Translations under genes and position numbers: made by a program
Assembly (NCBI GenBank): GCA_035626475.1
Contig: DASPNP010000038.1
Location: 62,001 to 126,000 of the forward strand
Direction of reading: 5' to 3'
Origin: DASPKT01 sp035626475
GTDB taxonomy: Bacteria; Pseudomonadota; Alphaproteobacteria; Azospirillales; Azospirillaceae
DNA length: 64,000 nucleotides
The notes under the pieces: model-generated
The model's database searches: none
Told to the model about the DNA's origin: nothing
The model's input: only the letters and a program-made list of their open reading frames with translations
Part shown: positions 41,589 to 50,417 of the stretch, piece after piece
Numbering within the stretch: the stretch's first letter is position 1
Layout of the letters: the number at the start of each line of letters is the position of its first letter

Positions 41589-41894
41589 TTACCGGATGGC
41601 GGTGATCTTGCCGGCGGCGTCGACATACAGCGTGCGGTAGGCCACGCCGTCCATGCTCAGCAGCTCGACCTTGTGGCCGTCGGCGGTGGTGGTCACGTGG
41701 CCGGGCTTGACGCCGCGCATCTTGTTGGCCGCGATGTGCTCCTTGGCGATCTTGCGAACGTCGGCGGTGCTCAGCTTCTCGGCCGCGGGGCCGGCCGCCT
41801 CGGTCTGCGGGGCGACCTGCGCCTGCTGGGCGAGGGCGGGAGCGGTGAAGCCGGCGGCGATGACCAGGGCGGCGGCGGTGAGGGCGATACGCAT
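41589..41894 (-). CDS. Small exported protein of unknown function
   Basis: A 101-residue protein with a clear Sec signal peptide (IALTAAALVIAAGFTAPALA) and a mature part of ~80 residues. The mature region has LSTADVRKIAKEHIAANKMRG and ends DGVAYRTLYVDAAGKITAIR, a compact alpha/beta look. I do not recognise a family. The start at 41894 has CAGGAGA upstream. It is divergent from the OmpR-type two-component operon across 234 bp, so it is a candidate target of that system. Confidence 0.75.
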   Translation of the reverse strand: MRIALTAAALVIAAGFTAPALAQQAQVAPQTEAAGPAAEKLSTADVRKIAKEHIAANKMRGVKPGHVTTTADGHKVELLSMDGVAYRTLYVDAAGKITAIR

Positions 41895-42065
41895 GGGATA
41901 AAGTCTCCTGCTGCAGGGTGCCGGTCTTTCTGCCGGCGCCTTCGTTGCGGGGACCCATCCGGGGCGGCGAACGGGATCGAACGACGCCATCCCACCATGG
42001 CGCTGTAACCGGCCTATGTCGTCCGTCGGGGCCTTGTGAAACAGTCCGTTTCGCTGGCGCCGGAC

Positions 42066-42082
42066 GTTACAGTGCGTTTACA
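42066..42082 (+). promoter_or_regulatory. Direct-repeat motif upstream of the OmpR-type regulator
   Basis: GTTACA (42066-42071) and GTTTACA (42076-42082), with half-site starts 10 bp apart, as is typical for OmpR/PhoB-family binding sites. It lies 47 bp before the regulator start, in the divergent region shared with the small exported protein. Autoregulation is inferred. Confidence 0.4.
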
Positions 42083-42128
42083 ACTTGGGGGATCGGCGCT
42101 TTCCCAGCATGCGGGTAGAATTCGGGCC

Positions 42129-42845
42129 ATGAGCGAAGGCACGCATCTTCTCATCGTCGACGACGACCGCGAGATCCGGGATCTCCTGACCCGCTACCTC
42201 ACGCGGCACGGCTACCGTGTGACCGCGGCCAAGGACGGGCAGGAAATGAAGAAGTTCCTGGCCGACCGGAACATCGACCTGATCGTCCTGGACCTGATGC
42301 TGCCGGGCGAGGACGGGCTGGCGCTGTGCCGCCACGTCCGCGCCGAGGCCGGCCCGCCCATTGTCATGCTCTCCGCCATGGGCGAGGACGCCGACCGCAT
42401 CCTGGGGCTGGAGATCGGCGCCGACGACTACCTGCCCAAGCCCTTCAACCCGCGCGAGCTCGTGGCCCGCATCAAGGCGGTGCTGCGCCGCGCCGCGGCG
42501 CCGGCGCAGAACGGGCTGGCCGCCGCCGGTTCGCTGGGCTTCTGCGGCTTCGTGCTGGACCAGGCGCAGCGCCGCCTGACCGACGCCCAAGGGCAGGAGG
42601 TCGTGCTGACCGCCGGCGAGTACGAGCTGCTGGTGGCGCTGGCCGGCCGGCCGCGCCGGGTGCTGTCGCGCGACGATCTGCTGGAGATCACCCGCGGCCG
42701 CGCCGCCGGGCCCTTCGACCGCTCCATCGACGTGCAGATCAGCCGGTTGCGCCGCAAGATCGAGCCCGACCCCGCCGACCCCACCATCATCAAGACCGTC
42801 CGCTCGGGCGGCTATATCTTCGCCCCGGAGGTGCTGGCGCTGTGA
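42129..42845 (+). CDS. OmpR-family response regulator
   Basis: A 238-residue protein. The receiver domain (1-~120) has LLIVDDDREIRDLL, phosphoacceptor Asp55 in LIVLDLMLPGEDG, and YLPKPFNPREL. The C-terminal winged helix has LTAGEYELLVALAGRPRRV, FDRSIDVQISRLRRKIE and TVRSGGYIFAPE. It is first in a two-gene operon with a histidine kinase whose GTG overlaps its stop (GTGA, 42842-42845). The output genes are unknown; the divergent exported-protein gene is a candidate. Confidence 0.94.
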   Translation: MSEGTHLLIVDDDREIRDLLTRYLTRHGYRVTAAKDGQEMKKFLADRNIDLIVLDLMLPGEDGLALCRHVRAEAGPPIVMLSAMGEDADRILGLEIGADDYLPKPFNPRELVARIKAVLRRAAAPAQNGLAAAGSLGFCGFVLDQAQRRLTDAQGQEVVLTAGEYELLVALAGRPRRVLSRDDLLEITRGRAAGPFDRSIDVQISRLRRKIEPDPADPTIIKTVRSGGYIFAPEVLAL

Positions 42846-44164
42846 AGGCCGTAACCGACCGGATGAGCTATTCGATATTCGCGGTGCTGGTGGGGGGCAT
42901 CCTGCTCTCCCAGGCCATCGCGCTGGGGCTGTACCGCACCGACCGGGCCGAGGCCGTGGCCGATGCCGAGGGCGGGCAGCTCGCCCACTGCCTCGCCGGC
43001 ATCGCCGCCGCCATCGAGGAGCAGCCGCCCGACATCCGCCTGATGCTGATCCGCTCGATGAAGGAGCAGGAGATCAGCGTGCCGGTGGCCGGCGGCACCC
43101 GCCAGGTGACGCTGGACCTGTACGAGAAGAACAAGGAGCGCCAGCCCGGCGTGCCGGAGCGCTCGCCCGCCATCGCCGTGCCGCCCTTCAACATGCCGAT
43201 CCCGCCGCCGCCGGCGCCGCAGTACATCCAGGTCAGCCGCGAGCTGAAGGACGGCACCCGGATCAAGTTCCACGCGCCGGTCACCGCCACCGACGCGCTG
43301 CAGGAGCCGGGCTTCATCGCCTCGCTGGGCGGCAGCGCCGCCGTCGCCATCCTGCTCTCGGCCTGGGTGCTGGGCTTCACCACCCGGCCGCTGCGCCGCT
43401 TCGCCGCCGCCGCCGACCGGCTGGGCGTGGACATGAACGCGCCGTCGCTGGACGAGGCCGGCCCGCGCGAGGTGCGCCTGGCCGCCGCCGCCTTCAACAA
43501 GATGCAGCGCCGCCTGCGCGCCTTCGTCGAGGACCGCACCCGCATGCTGGCCGCGGTCAGCCACGATCTGCGCACGCCGCTGACCCGCATGCGCCTGCGC
43601 GCCGAGTTCATCGACGACGATCCCACCCGCGAGAAGATGCTCGAGGACCTCGCGGAGATGGAGGAGATGATCGGCGCGACGCTGGCCTTCGCCCGCGACG
43701 AGGCCAACCGCGAGGGCATGGACCCGCTGGACCTGACGGCGCTGCTGGCGCGCGTGGCCGAGGATTGGCGCGAGGAGGGGCGGGCGGTCGACTACCACGC
43801 CCCGGCCCAGCCGGTGGCGATCATGGGCCGCCGCATGGCGCTGAAGCGCGCCATCTGCAACATCGTCGAGAACGCCGTGAAGTACGGCGAGCGGGCCGAG
43901 GTGTCGCTGTGCGGCGACGCCGACACCGTCTCCATCGTCGTGGACGATCACGGCCCCGGCATCCCGGAAGCCGAGTTCGACAACGTCTTCCGCCCCTTCT
44001 ACCGGGTGGAGGGCTCGCGCTCCCGCGACACGGGCGGCACCGGCCTGGGCCTGTCGGTCGCCAACGACATCGTCCGCGCCCATGGCGGCGAGATCCAGCT
44101 GTCGAACCGGCCTGAAGGCGGGTTGCGCGTGACGGTCCAGCTCCCGGCCCCGGCGACGCGCTGA
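42842..44164 (+). CDS. Membrane sensor histidine kinase (EnvZ-like partner)
   Basis: A 440-residue kinase. The first transmembrane helix is SIFAVLVGGILLSQAIALGL, and a ~135-residue periplasmic loop includes a proline-rich PPFNMPIPPPPAPQYIQ. The second helix is GGSAAVAILLSAWVLGF, then HAMP. HisKA carries His241 in AAVSHDLRTPLTRMR. The ATPase boxes are NIVENAVKYGE, DDHGPGIPEAE, FRPFYRVEGSRSRDTGGTGL and GLSVANDI. The GTG start at 42842 overlaps the response-regulator stop; an ATG at 42863 is an alternative. It phosphorylates the upstream regulator in response to an unknown envelope signal. Confidence 0.93.
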   Translation: MKAVTDRMSYSIFAVLVGGILLSQAIALGLYRTDRAEAVADAEGGQLAHCLAGIAAAIEEQPPDIRLMLIRSMKEQEISVPVAGGTRQVTLDLYEKNKERQPGVPERSPAIAVPPFNMPIPPPPAPQYIQVSRELKDGTRIKFHAPVTATDALQEPGFIASLGGSAAVAILLSAWVLGFTTRPLRRFAAAADRLGVDMNAPSLDEAGPREVRLAAAAFNKMQRRLRAFVEDRTRMLAAVSHDLRTPLTRMRLRAEFIDDDPTREKMLEDLAEMEEMIGATLAFARDEANREGMDPLDLTALLARVAEDWREEGRAVDYHAPAQPVAIMGRRMALKRAICNIVENAVKYGERAEVSLCGDADTVSIVVDDHGPGIPEAEFDNVFRPFYRVEGSRSRDTGGTGLGLSVANDIVRAHGGEIQLSNRPEGGLRVTVQLPAPATR

Positions 44165-44257
44165 GGCTGCTCCCGACCTACGCGGACCGGAGAAGTCGCT
44201 TTCGGGAGCGTTTCGAGACTCCGTGGTTTGGTTCTGCCCCGCGGTTGCCACACTCAA

Positions 44258-44418
44258 CCGTCATCCCGGCGAAGGCCGGGACCCAGGGGTTGCAGCCATG
44301 TACCATTGATGAAGCATGCCCTTGCACCGGCGAAGGACTCGTCAACGGATGGCAGGGCACGCTGCATCCATCGCATCCTTCCGCAACCCCTGGGCCCCGG
44401 CCTTCGCCGGGGTGACGG
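44258..44418. repeat. Family A inverted-repeat element (solo)
   Basis: It lies in the 295-bp convergent gap between the kinase and the AlgJ-like gene. The arms begin CCGTCATCCCGGCGAAGGCC (44258) and end GGCCTTCGCCGGGGTGACGG. The interior carries GATGAAGC, with its own smaller inverted repeat (TGCCCT / AGGGCA). A half B-variant (CTCCCGACCTACG) is left at 44169-44181, 76 bp before the A element. Confidence 0.82.
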
Positions 44419-44459
44419 GCAGTGGGACAGCAGTTCACTACCGATGCCCCGGTGGTCCC

Positions 44460-45713
44460 TCAGAGCGCCGGCCGCGAGCCCTGGGCCGGCGCGTCCTCGA
44501 TGACCGGGAGCGCGTCGACGAAGGTCTCGATCGACGTGACGTTGCAGTCGCAGAACACGAACTGGGTGCGGGCCGGCCGCCAGTCCTGGAACAGCTGGGT
44601 CCACAGGGCCCGCAGCTCCTCCGGCGTCATCTGGCCGAAGTCGTTGATGTTCAGGATCACGACGTCGTCGAAATGCTCGATGAAGGCCTGTCCCGCCCCG
44701 GGGCCGAAGCTGTCGGCCAGCACCAGCAGCCGGCTGGCGGGATCGCCGCCCTCGCGGCGCAGGCGCCAGACCATGCTCCAGTAGCGCCCTCCGGGGTCGT
44801 GGAACTCCTTGAAGCAGGCGGCGCCGATGCAGGGGCTGACGCCGGTGGCCCAGACCTCCGGCCTGAGCACCCGGTTGGACAGGCCCAGCCCGGGGATCAT
44901 GCCGGCGAGGTCGGAGGCGAACTCCCCCTCCTTGAAGGGCATGGTGACGCGCCGGGGCAGGCCGTACGCCTCTTCCGCCACATGCCGGATCAGCACGCTG
45001 GCGCCGAGCCCGTCCCAATGGAAATTGTGCGGCGGGATCAGCGTCTCGTCGCCGCGCTGCGCCGTCGCCTGGGCCACCGGATAGACGATGCGGGCGCGCT
45101 GCGCCTGGTCCAGCCGGTCCAGCAGCTCCAGCGGCGGCGGCCGGCGTCCGGCGCAGGCGGCGCTCATCCAGGCCGGATAGTCCTCGGGATAGACGGTCAT
45201 GCTGGTCGGCACCAGCATCAGGGCCGCGTCCGGCAGCCGGGCGGCGAGGCGGTCCAGCGCCGCCCCCAGCGAGGCGGCGGCGGCGTCCAGCCATTCCGGG
45301 GTGGATAGCGCGCCGCACTGCATCAGCAGCTCCCGGTACTCGCGCTTGGACGTGTCGTTGAAGCTGTGGAAGATGCGTCCGTTGCGGCCGGGCACGATGG
45401 AGGGCGAGGTCGATTCGCCCAGCGTGCTCCACCAGAAGACCGTGTTGGCCCGCACCATCTCGCGGCGGAAGCCGAAATTGTCCTGCAGGTAGGCGTCCAC
45501 CCGGCGCGGCCAGGCGACGGCCTGCGCCCAGTCGCGTGGCCGCTCCGGCGCCTGCGCCATGGCGCGGTTGTCCTCCTGCGCCACCGGCCCGACCAGCAGG
45601 TGGGCCAGCGGCGGCGCCGCCAGCAGCGCGGCGAAGGCGGCGAGGAAGGCGGCGCGGCCCAGGCGGGAGCGGCGGCTGGCCGCCGGTGCGGCCTTCTCGG
45701 TCTCGGGCATCAT
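44460..45713 (-). CDS. AlgJ/AlgX-like SGNH acetyltransferase (membrane-anchored)
   Basis: A 417-residue protein with one N-terminal transmembrane segment (LGRAAFLAAFAALLAAPPLA) and a periplasmic SGNH-like domain. It shows VPGRNGRIFHSFND, PPHNFHWDGLGASVL (the Asp/His type element seen in AlgJ/X) and LLVLADSFGPGAGQAF with the candidate nucleophile Ser. Such proteins transfer acetyl groups to a polysaccharide with an MBOAT partner. The MBOAT gene lies 10 bp upstream in the same operon. No polymer-synthesis genes are adjacent, so the acceptor is unknown. Confidence 0.85.
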   Translation of the reverse strand: MMPETEKAAPAASRRSRLGRAAFLAAFAALLAAPPLAHLLVGPVAQEDNRAMAQAPERPRDWAQAVAWPRRVDAYLQDNFGFRREMVRANTVFWWSTLGESTSPSIVPGRNGRIFHSFNDTSKREYRELLMQCGALSTPEWLDAAAASLGAALDRLAARLPDAALMLVPTSMTVYPEDYPAWMSAACAGRRPPPLELLDRLDQAQRARIVYPVAQATAQRGDETLIPPHNFHWDGLGASVLIRHVAEEAYGLPRRVTMPFKEGEFASDLAGMIPGLGLSNRVLRPEVWATGVSPCIGAACFKEFHDPGGRYWSMVWRLRREGGDPASRLLVLADSFGPGAGQAFIEHFDDVVILNINDFGQMTPEELRALWTQLFQDWRPARTQFVFCDCNVTSIETFVDALPVIEDAPAQGSRPAL

Positions 45714-45723
45714 CGGGGTCGCC

Positions 45724-47145
45724 TCAGAAGCGATAATAGATGAAGGGGTTGTAGGCGCCGCCGGCGATGCTCAGCACCGCCAGGACGGTCAGGCCGAACA
45801 GCCCGGCATGGGCGAGGCCGACCGGCACGCCCCGGCCGGGCACCCCGTCCAGGCGCCGCGACGCCTCCGCCAGCCAGCGCGCCGCCGGCAGGGTGGAGAG
45901 CAGGACGCCGGCCAGCAGCGCCAGCTGGACGCTGGGGAAGAGGTAGCGCCCGGGAATGGCCAGCGGCGAGCCGGGGCCGCCCAGGCCCGCCATGGCGTTC
46001 AGATAGTCCAGCGCCTTGGGCAGGTCGTCGGCGCGGAAGAACACCCAGCCGACCATCACCACCAGCACCAGGTAGGCGTGGCGCAGCGGGCGCCAGAGGC
46101 TCTCCAGCAGGCGGCCGAGGCCCAGCCGCTCGATCACCAGGAACAGGCCGTGATAGGCGCCCCAGATCATGAAGTTCCAGCTGGCGCCGTGCCAGAAGCC
46201 GCACAGCACGAAGACGGTGAAGAGGTTCGCGTAGGTCCGCAGCGCCGACCCGCGGTTGCCGCCCAGCGGGATGTAGAGATAGTCGCGGAACCAGCTGGAC
46301 AGGCTCATGTGCCAGCGGCGCCAGAACTCGGTGATGCTCTGCGCAGCGTAGGGGCGGTCGAAATTGATGGGGAAGCGGAACCCGATCATGTGGCCGAGGC
46401 CGATCGCCATGTTCGAGTAGCCGGCGAAGTCGAAGAAGATCTGCAGCGTGTAGCAGGCGATGCCGAGCCAGGCCGTCGCCATGGAGAGCTCGTCCGCCGG
46501 CAGCGCGAAGATCTGGTCGGCCGGGGCCGCCAGGGTGTTGGCGATCAGCACCTTCTGCGCGAAGCCGACCATGAACTGCCGGGCGCCCTCGAACAGCCGG
46601 TCCAGCACCACCGGCCGCCGCTCGACATCGTCCTTGATGTGGCTGTAGCGCACGATCGGGCCGGCGATCAGCTGGGGGAACATGGATTTGTACATCGCGA
46701 AGTTCAGCAGGCTGCGCTGCGCCGGCACGGTGCCGCGATAGACGTCGACCACGTAGGACACGCCCTGGAAGGTGATGAAGGAGATGCCCAGCGGCAGCAG
46801 CACCGGCGGCGGCGCCTCGAAGCCCCAGCCGAGCCATCCCGCCACCAGCCGCGCCTGCTCGGCCAGGAAGTTGAAGTACTTGAAGTAGACCAGCAGGCCG
46901 AAATTGCCGAGGACGCCGCCCGCCAGCGCCCACCGCTTCCAGCCGCCCGCGCGGTCGATCAGCAGGCCGAAGCCCCAGTTGATCAGGATGTAGACGGCCA
47001 GGATCGGCACGAAGGCCGGCTCGCCCCAGGCGTAGAAGACGAAGCTGAAGAGCGTCAGCGTCAGGTTCTTGCCCGGCAGCGCGTAATAGCAGAGGAAGAA
47101 CAGCGGCAGGAAATAGAAGAGGAACTGGACCGAACTGAAGACCAT
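45724..47145 (-). CDS. MBOAT-family O-acyltransferase (AlgI/DltB-like)
   Basis: A 473-residue polytopic membrane protein. It opens VFSSVQFLFYFLPLFFLCYY, the AlgI-type N terminus, and carries EFWRRWHMSLSSWFRDYLYI, GGNRGS and CGFWHGASWNFMIWG with the conserved catalytic His. MBOAT proteins move acetyl groups across the inner membrane for O-acetylation of extracytoplasmic polymers. The start at 47145 is chosen because the upstream extension is unlike the family. It forms a two-gene operon with the AlgJ-like gene. Confidence 0.93.
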   Translation of the reverse strand: MVFSSVQFLFYFLPLFFLCYYALPGKNLTLTLFSFVFYAWGEPAFVPILAVYILINWGFGLLIDRAGGWKRWALAGGVLGNFGLLVYFKYFNFLAEQARLVAGWLGWGFEAPPPVLLPLGISFITFQGVSYVVDVYRGTVPAQRSLLNFAMYKSMFPQLIAGPIVRYSHIKDDVERRPVVLDRLFEGARQFMVGFAQKVLIANTLAAPADQIFALPADELSMATAWLGIACYTLQIFFDFAGYSNMAIGLGHMIGFRFPINFDRPYAAQSITEFWRRWHMSLSSWFRDYLYIPLGGNRGSALRTYANLFTVFVLCGFWHGASWNFMIWGAYHGLFLVIERLGLGRLLESLWRPLRHAYLVLVVMVGWVFFRADDLPKALDYLNAMAGLGGPGSPLAIPGRYLFPSVQLALLAGVLLSTLPAARWLAEASRRLDGVPGRGVPVGLAHAGLFGLTVLAVLSIAGGAYNPFIYYRF

Positions 47146-47342
47146 CGTACGACCTTGGGCGAAACCGGGGCCCCCTCGGGGCGGCGCAGTATCGTCATTG
47201 CCCCCTGCGCGCGCAAGGTTAAGCCGATACGCCTTTAGAGGGAGGCTTGGGGCGCGGCAAAGTTTCATCGCGGTGGGGTAGGCGGCGGCGGCCGGCTTTG
47301 CTAGAATCGCTGTCCTGCAGCGGTTTAGCCGCAACTGGGACG

Positions 47343-48527
47343 ATGAAAATGCCGATCGTGAACCGCATCGCCGACTTCCATGACGAGATGACGGACTGGC
47401 GCCGCCAGATCCACGCGCATCCGGAGATCGCCTTCGAGGAGGTGAGGACGTCCGAGCTGGTGGCGGCCAAGCTCCGGGAGTTCGGCGTCGAGGTCCACCG
47501 GGGGCTGGCCGGCACCGGCGTCGTCGGCGTGCTGCACGGGGCCAAGGGGCCGACCGGCAAGGCGGTCGGCCTGCGCGCCGACATGGACGCGCTGCCGATG
47601 CAGGAGGCGAACGAGTTCGCCCATGCCTCCAAGATCCCCAACCGCATGCATGCCTGCGGCCATGACGGCCATACCGCCATGCTGCTGGGCGCCGCCAAGT
47701 ACCTGGCGGAGACGCGCAACTTCGAGGGTACGGTCAACTTCATCTTCCAGCCGGCGGAAGAGGGCGCCGGCGGCGGCAAGCGGATGGTGGAGGAGGGGCT
47801 GTTCGACAAGTTCCCCTGCGACATGGTCTTCGGCATGCACAACTGGCCGGACATGGCGCCGGGCGAGATCGCCGTGCGCCCCGGCCCGATCATGGCCGGC
47901 GCGGACCGGTTCGAGATCACCCTGACCGGCTTCGGCGGCCACGCCGCCCTGCCGCACCACGCGACCGACCCGATCGTGGCCGGCGCCCACCTGGTGACGG
48001 CCATCCAGACGCTGGTCAGCCGCAACCTGGACCCGGTGCGCGGCGGCGTCGTCAGCGTGACCCAGTTCCACGCCGGTTCCGCCTTCAACATCATCCCTGG
48101 CGAGGCCAAGCTGGCCGGCACCGTGCGCGCGCTGGAGCCGCAGGTGCGCGACCAGCTGGAGGAGGGGCTGCGCCGCCTCGTGGAGAGCCTCCCCGCCGTC
48201 TTCGGCGCCAAGGGCGAGCTGACCTACCATCGCGGCTATCCGCCCACCATCAACCATGTCGAGCCGACGGCCATCTGCGCCGGCGTTGCCAAGGCGCTGG
48301 TCGGGGCGGAGCGCGTGCGCGAGGTCTTCGACCCCAGCATGGGCGCCGAGGATTTCTCCTTCATGCTGAACGAGCGCCCGGGTTCCTACATCTGGGTCGG
48401 GCAGGGCGGATCGGCCTCGGGCTGCATGCTCCACAACGCCCGCTACGACTTCAACGACGAGATCCTGCCGCTGGGCGCCAGCTACTGGGCCTCGCTGGTG
48501 GAAACCGTCCTGCCGCGGGCGGGCTGA
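47343..48527 (+). CDS. M20 family amidohydrolase (hippurate hydrolase/IAA-amino acid hydrolase type)
   Basis: A 394-residue metal-dependent hydrolase. The metal-binding motifs are RADMDALPMQE, HACGHDGHTAMLLG, FQPAEEGAGGG and GAEDFSFML. The central lid domain has GFGGHAALPHH. Family members hydrolyse N-acyl amino acids such as hippurate or N-acetyl amino acids. The start at 47343 (MKMPIV) is chosen by family length; the ATG at 47349 is also possible. It is divergent from the AlgI-like gene and followed three bases later by a lipoprotein gene. Confidence 0.93.
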   Translation: MKMPIVNRIADFHDEMTDWRRQIHAHPEIAFEEVRTSELVAAKLREFGVEVHRGLAGTGVVGVLHGAKGPTGKAVGLRADMDALPMQEANEFAHASKIPNRMHACGHDGHTAMLLGAAKYLAETRNFEGTVNFIFQPAEEGAGGGKRMVEEGLFDKFPCDMVFGMHNWPDMAPGEIAVRPGPIMAGADRFEITLTGFGGHAALPHHATDPIVAGAHLVTAIQTLVSRNLDPVRGGVVSVTQFHAGSAFNIIPGEAKLAGTVRALEPQVRDQLEEGLRRLVESLPAVFGAKGELTYHRGYPPTINHVEPTAICAGVAKALVGAERVREVFDPSMGAEDFSFMLNERPGSYIWVGQGGSASGCMLHNARYDFNDEILPLGASYWASLVETVLPRAG

Positions 48528-48530
48528 GCC

Positions 48531-49028
48531 ATGCGGGCGGGCCCGCTCCTCCTCGCCGCCGCGCTGCTGCCGCTGGCCGCCTGCGCCGACACCTCGGCCT
48601 GGCTGGCCGGCGAGCCGCCGCCCGCCGCCGCCACGCAGCCGGCCGGCGCCCAGGTGGGCCTGGCCGGGCGCGGCACCTGGCGCGGCGACATCAGCCGGGC
48701 GCAGAGCCCGACCTTCCTGGTCGCCCGCACCGACGCCGAGTGGCGGGCCCTGTGGGACCTGGTGGGCGAGCGGGCGCCGGGGGCGATGCCGGAGAATCTG
48801 ATGGCGCTGGCCGTCTTCCTCGGCTCGCGCAACTCGTCGGGCTGGGGCGTGGAGATCGTCGACATCCGCGTCGACCGCCGCCAGGGCCGGCGCGAGCAGC
48901 TGCTGGCCGAGTACCGCGAGATCCGCCCGACCAGCGAGCAGTTCCAGGCCCAGGTCCTGACCAGCCCCTGGGCCATCACGCTGGTGGACCGCAGCGACTT
49001 TCCGGTGCGCTACGGCAAGGCGGAGTGA
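48531..49028 (+). CDS. Lipoprotein with PrcB-like C-terminal domain
   Basis: A 165-residue protein. The signal peptide ends in LAAC (Cys18), so it is a lipoprotein. The C-terminal ~90 residues (TDAEWRALWDLVG, FLGSRNSSGWGVEIVDIRV, SPWAITLVDRSDFPVRY) resemble the PrcB C-terminal domain, named for a subunit of a spirochaete protease complex and of unknown role in proteobacteria. It follows the M20 gene after three bases, so the two are co-transcribed; the functional link is unclear. Confidence 0.78.
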   Translation: MRAGPLLLAAALLPLAACADTSAWLAGEPPPAAATQPAGAQVGLAGRGTWRGDISRAQSPTFLVARTDAEWRALWDLVGERAPGAMPENLMALAVFLGSRNSSGWGVEIVDIRVDRRQGRREQLLAEYREIRPTSEQFQAQVLTSPWAITLVDRSDFPVRYGKAE

Positions 49029-49044
49029 GCGGCCCTCGCGGCGC

Positions 49045-49464
49045 CTACAGCATCTTGCGCAGGAAGATGCGCCGCTCAGCCCCCGGATAGGAGGGCAGCT
49101 CACCGAAGACGGCGTAGCCGATGCGCTCGTAGAAGCCGGGCGACTGGAAGCTGAAGGTGTCCACCCAGGCGCCGACGCAGCCCCGCTGGCGGGCGACGGC
49201 CTCGGCCGCTTCCACCAGCCGCCGTCCCCAGCCGCCGCCGCGCAGCCGCTCATCCACCGAGAGGATCTCGATGTGGAGCCAGTCCCAGTTGGTGGCGCCG
49301 ATCAGCCCGCCCAGCACCTCGCCCCCGCGCTCCAGCACCAGCGAGACCTGCTCCGGCCGGAACGGGAAGCCGCGGTCGGTGGAGAACCGCCCGAGAGGCG
49401 CGATGATGGCGTCGCGCTGCGCCGGCGTCAGCTCGGCGCTCTCCTGGATGCGGATATCGTCCAT
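49045..49464 (-). CDS. GNAT family N-acetyltransferase
   Basis: A 139-residue acetyltransferase. The acetyl-CoA binding loop is RLRGGGWGRRLVEAAEAVARQRG (Q/RxxGxG/A pattern), preceded by LHIEILSVDE and followed by QSPGFYERIGYAVFGEL. The substrate is unknown. It lies 20 bp downstream of the Dpp-type permease operon on the same strand and may be its last gene, though the ribosome-binding site is its own (GGAGAGG region). It converges on the PrcB-like gene with a 16-bp gap. Confidence 0.9.
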   Translation of the reverse strand: MDDIRIQESAELTPAQRDAIIAPLGRFSTDRGFPFRPEQVSLVLERGGEVLGGLIGATNWDWLHIEILSVDERLRGGGWGRRLVEAAEAVARQRGCVGAWVDTFSFQSPGFYERIGYAVFGELPSYPGAERRIFLRKML

Positions 49465-49484
49465 AGCTCTCCTCTCCGGTTGGT

Positions 49485-50417
49485 TCACCGCCGGTCGGCA
49501 CCGCTCCGCGGGTCGGCGGCGTCCTGCAGCCCGTCGCCCAGCAGGTTGAAGCAGACCACCGTCGCGAAGATGGCGAGGCCGGGATAGACGGCCAGCGCCG
49601 GCGCGGTCCAGATCAGCTCCTGCGCGTTGGTCAGCATGTTGCCCCAGCTGGGCAGCGGCGGCTGGATGCCCAGGCCCAGGAAGCTCAGCACCGACTCCGC
49701 CAGGATGACGTTGCCGACCGACAGCGTGGTTGCGACCGCCAGCGGCGAGACCACGTTCGGCAGCACATGCACCAGCACCACCCGGAGCGGCGAGGCGCCC
49801 AGCGCCACCGCCGCACGGACATGGTCGCGCCTCCGCACCGACAGGGTGGCGGCCCGCACCAGCCGCGCCACGGTGGTCCAGCCGAAGAGCGCGATGATCA
49901 GCACCATGCGCCAGAGGCTGAAGCTGCCGTCCTGCGTCAGCCAAGCGGGCAGGGGCAGCTTGGCCGGGTCCAGCGCCGCCAGGATGATCAGCAGCGGCAA
50001 CACCGGGATCGCCACCACCAGGTCGGTGACCCGCATCAACGCCTGGTCCAGCCGCCCGCCGCGGTAGCCGGCGACCAGCCCGATCGCGGCGCCGATCAGC
50101 CCGGCCAGCAGCGCCGTCAGCATGCCCACCGTCAGCGACACCTGCCCGCCGCGCAGCAGGCGCGCCAGCACGTCGCGCCCCAGCTCGTCCGTGCCCAGCC
50201 AGTGAGCGGCGTCCGGCGGGGCGAAGCGGCCCATCAGATCGACCGCCGTCGGGTCCACGCCCAACCATGCCTCCAGCAGCGGGGCGGAGAAGCAGGCGAT
50301 GAAGAGCGACGCCAGCAGCAGGGCGGCGGCGACCGCCGCCCGGTGCCCGGCGAAGCGGGCCAGGAACAGCCGGCGCGGGGTGCGGGCCGGGATCAGGGCG
50401 GGCAGGGTGACGCTCAT
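49485..50417 (-). CDS. ABC transporter permease, DppC/OppC type
   Basis: A 310-residue membrane protein. It has the DppC signature HWLGTDELGRDVLARLLRGG, helices typical of binding-protein-dependent permeases, the EAA loop (RAAVALGASPLRVVLVHVLP) that docks the ATPase, and SFLGLGIQPPLPSWGNML. It overlaps the upstream permease gene as ATGA (50414-50417). There is no ATPase or binding protein next to it; the nearest family 5 binding lipoprotein is at 37805. Confidence 0.93.
   Translation of the reverse strand: MSVTLPALIPARTPRRLFLARFAGHRAAVAAALLLASLFIACFSAPLLEAWLGVDPTAVDLMGRFAPPDAAHWLGTDELGRDVLARLLRGGQVSLTVGMLTALLAGLIGAAIGLVAGYRGGRLDQALMRVTDLVVAIPVLPLLIILAALDPAKLPLPAWLTQDGSFSLWRMVLIIALFGWTTVARLVRAATLSVRRRDHVRAAVALGASPLRVVLVHVLPNVVSPLAVATTLSVGNVILAESVLSFLGLGIQPPLPSWGNMLTNAQELIWTAPALAVYPGLAIFATVVCFNLLGDGLQDAADPRSGADRR

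Noticed and set aside
41355..41958. Extension of the MocR frame upstream of 41355
   Set aside because: It overlaps the small exported protein gene in another frame and has no domain similarity; the ribosome-binding site is at 41355.
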